This document shows, piece after piece, positions 15,526-15,892 of a stretch of DNA of 15,892 nucleotides. The stretch covers positions 1 to 15,892 of the forward strand of contig JANOAR010000049.1 of assembly GCA_031411235.1 (NCBI GenBank), written 5' to 3'. Positions within the stretch are counted from its first letter, which is position 1, and every line of letters begins with the position of its first letter. The stretch comes from JANOAR01 sp031411235. GTDB lineage: Bacteria > Verrucomicrobiota > Verrucomicrobiia > Verrucomicrobiales > Verrucomicrobiaceae. The notes under the pieces were generated by a model. It worked only from the letters and a program-made list of their open reading frames with translations, did no database searches and was not told the DNA's origin. Made by a program: the position numbers and the translations under genes.

Positions 15526-15892
15526 TCAAACTTTGAATCGAGAAACGAGCTGCCTCAACTTCTGTCCGAGATCGTGCAACTGCTGAGCGGCCACCTCCGC
15601 CTGCTTGGTGCTGGCGACAGTCTGCGTGCTCGCCAGCTTGATATTCTCCATCGCCAGGGCGACCTGATCCATGCCGACAAACTGCTGCTGGCTCGTCGCC
15701 GCAATCTGCGTCGAGGCTTGCGCGGCTTCGGCGATATTCTCGGAAAGTGCGCCGATGGAGTCGCCAGCGGAGTGCGACTGGCGCACGCCGGCTTCCACGG
15801 CCTTGCTGCCCTGCTCCGTGGCGAGCACGGCGCTGCTGGTGGCTTTTTGAATGTCGTTCAGGATGCCGCGCACCTGCGTGGTGGCCTGCTTC
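15526..15892 (-). CDS. Methyl-accepting chemotaxis protein, C-terminal part (cut by window edge)
   Basis: This is the last 122 residues of a chemoreceptor whose N-terminal sensor, membrane segments and HAMP (if any) lie right of the window. The frame is open to the edge, so the GTG at 15871-15873 is an internal valine and not a start. The visible part is an Ala/Gln/Ser-rich helical coiled coil typical of the descending arm of an MCP signalling domain (DIQKATSSAVLATEQGSKAV, IAATSQQQFVGMDQVALAME, ending in LGQKLRQLVSRFKV). The conserved hairpin tip (E-A-A-R-A-G-E type) is not in the window. No CheR-docking pentapeptide is seen at the C-terminus. The gene ends 48 bp before the CheA hybrid and is probably the sensory input of this cluster. 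Confidence 0.9.
   Translation of the reverse strand, partial: KQATTQVRGILNDIQKATSSAVLATEQGSKAVEAGVRQSHSAGDSIGALSENIAEAAQASTQIAATSQQQFVGMDQVALAMENIKLASTQTVASTKQAEVAAQQLHDLGQKLRQLVSRFKV

Noticed and set aside
15526..15873. Complete 115-residue protein starting at GTG 15873
   Set aside because: The frame continues to the window edge with receptor-like coiled-coil residues (KQATTQ), so this is the tail of a longer MCP, not a small gene.

Overview
The window looks like chromosome from a Verrucomicrobiota-type bacterium (PVC superphylum). The basis is family content, not a database match. It holds a secreted multidomain protein that joins a DUF1080 (3-keto-disaccharide hydrolase-like) domain, an SGNH-like domain, a PVC-type 'membrane-bound dehydrogenase' propeller, HEAT-like helices and a cytochrome c domain. 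It also holds a second propeller gene paired with a five-haem cytochrome, and a secreted ThuA-like protein. The DNA is moderately GC-rich and coding density is high. I see no tRNA, rRNA, CRISPR array or insertion sequence.

Layout. Positions 1-546 hold no convincing intact gene, only what looks like a frameshifted 3' remnant of a plus-strand gene and a tiny ORF. A ThuA-like gene (547-1473, plus) converges on a long minus-strand series across a hairpin at 1526-1546. Everything from 1581 to the right edge is on the minus strand. In transcription order (right to left) it runs: MCP C-terminus (cut by the window edge), CheA-REC hybrid, CheB, REC-histidine kinase fusion, a terminator-like hairpin, pentahaem cytochrome c, propeller protein, B12-binding/radical SAM protein with a DUF4080-like C-terminus, and the 1207-residue fusion protein.

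Two functional blocks stand out. The right half (10794-15892) is a chemosensory cluster whose order (receptor, CheA-REC, CheB, response regulator output) resembles a Wsp-type alternative-function system more than a flagellar one. Its output protein here is a receiver fused to a histidine kinase. CheB and the output kinase overlap by ATGA, and CheA sits 5 bp from CheB. The left half (547-10560) is an envelope block of exported proteins combining keto-sugar-type domains (ThuA, DUF1080) with calcium-loop propellers and c-type haems. It suggests periplasmic oxidative breakdown of glycosides with electrons passed to cytochromes. The pentahaem cytochrome and the smaller propeller protein are translationally coupled (ATGA) and look like a two-gene counterpart of the domains that are fused in the 1207-residue protein. 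The radical SAM gene between them has no obvious link to that pathway.
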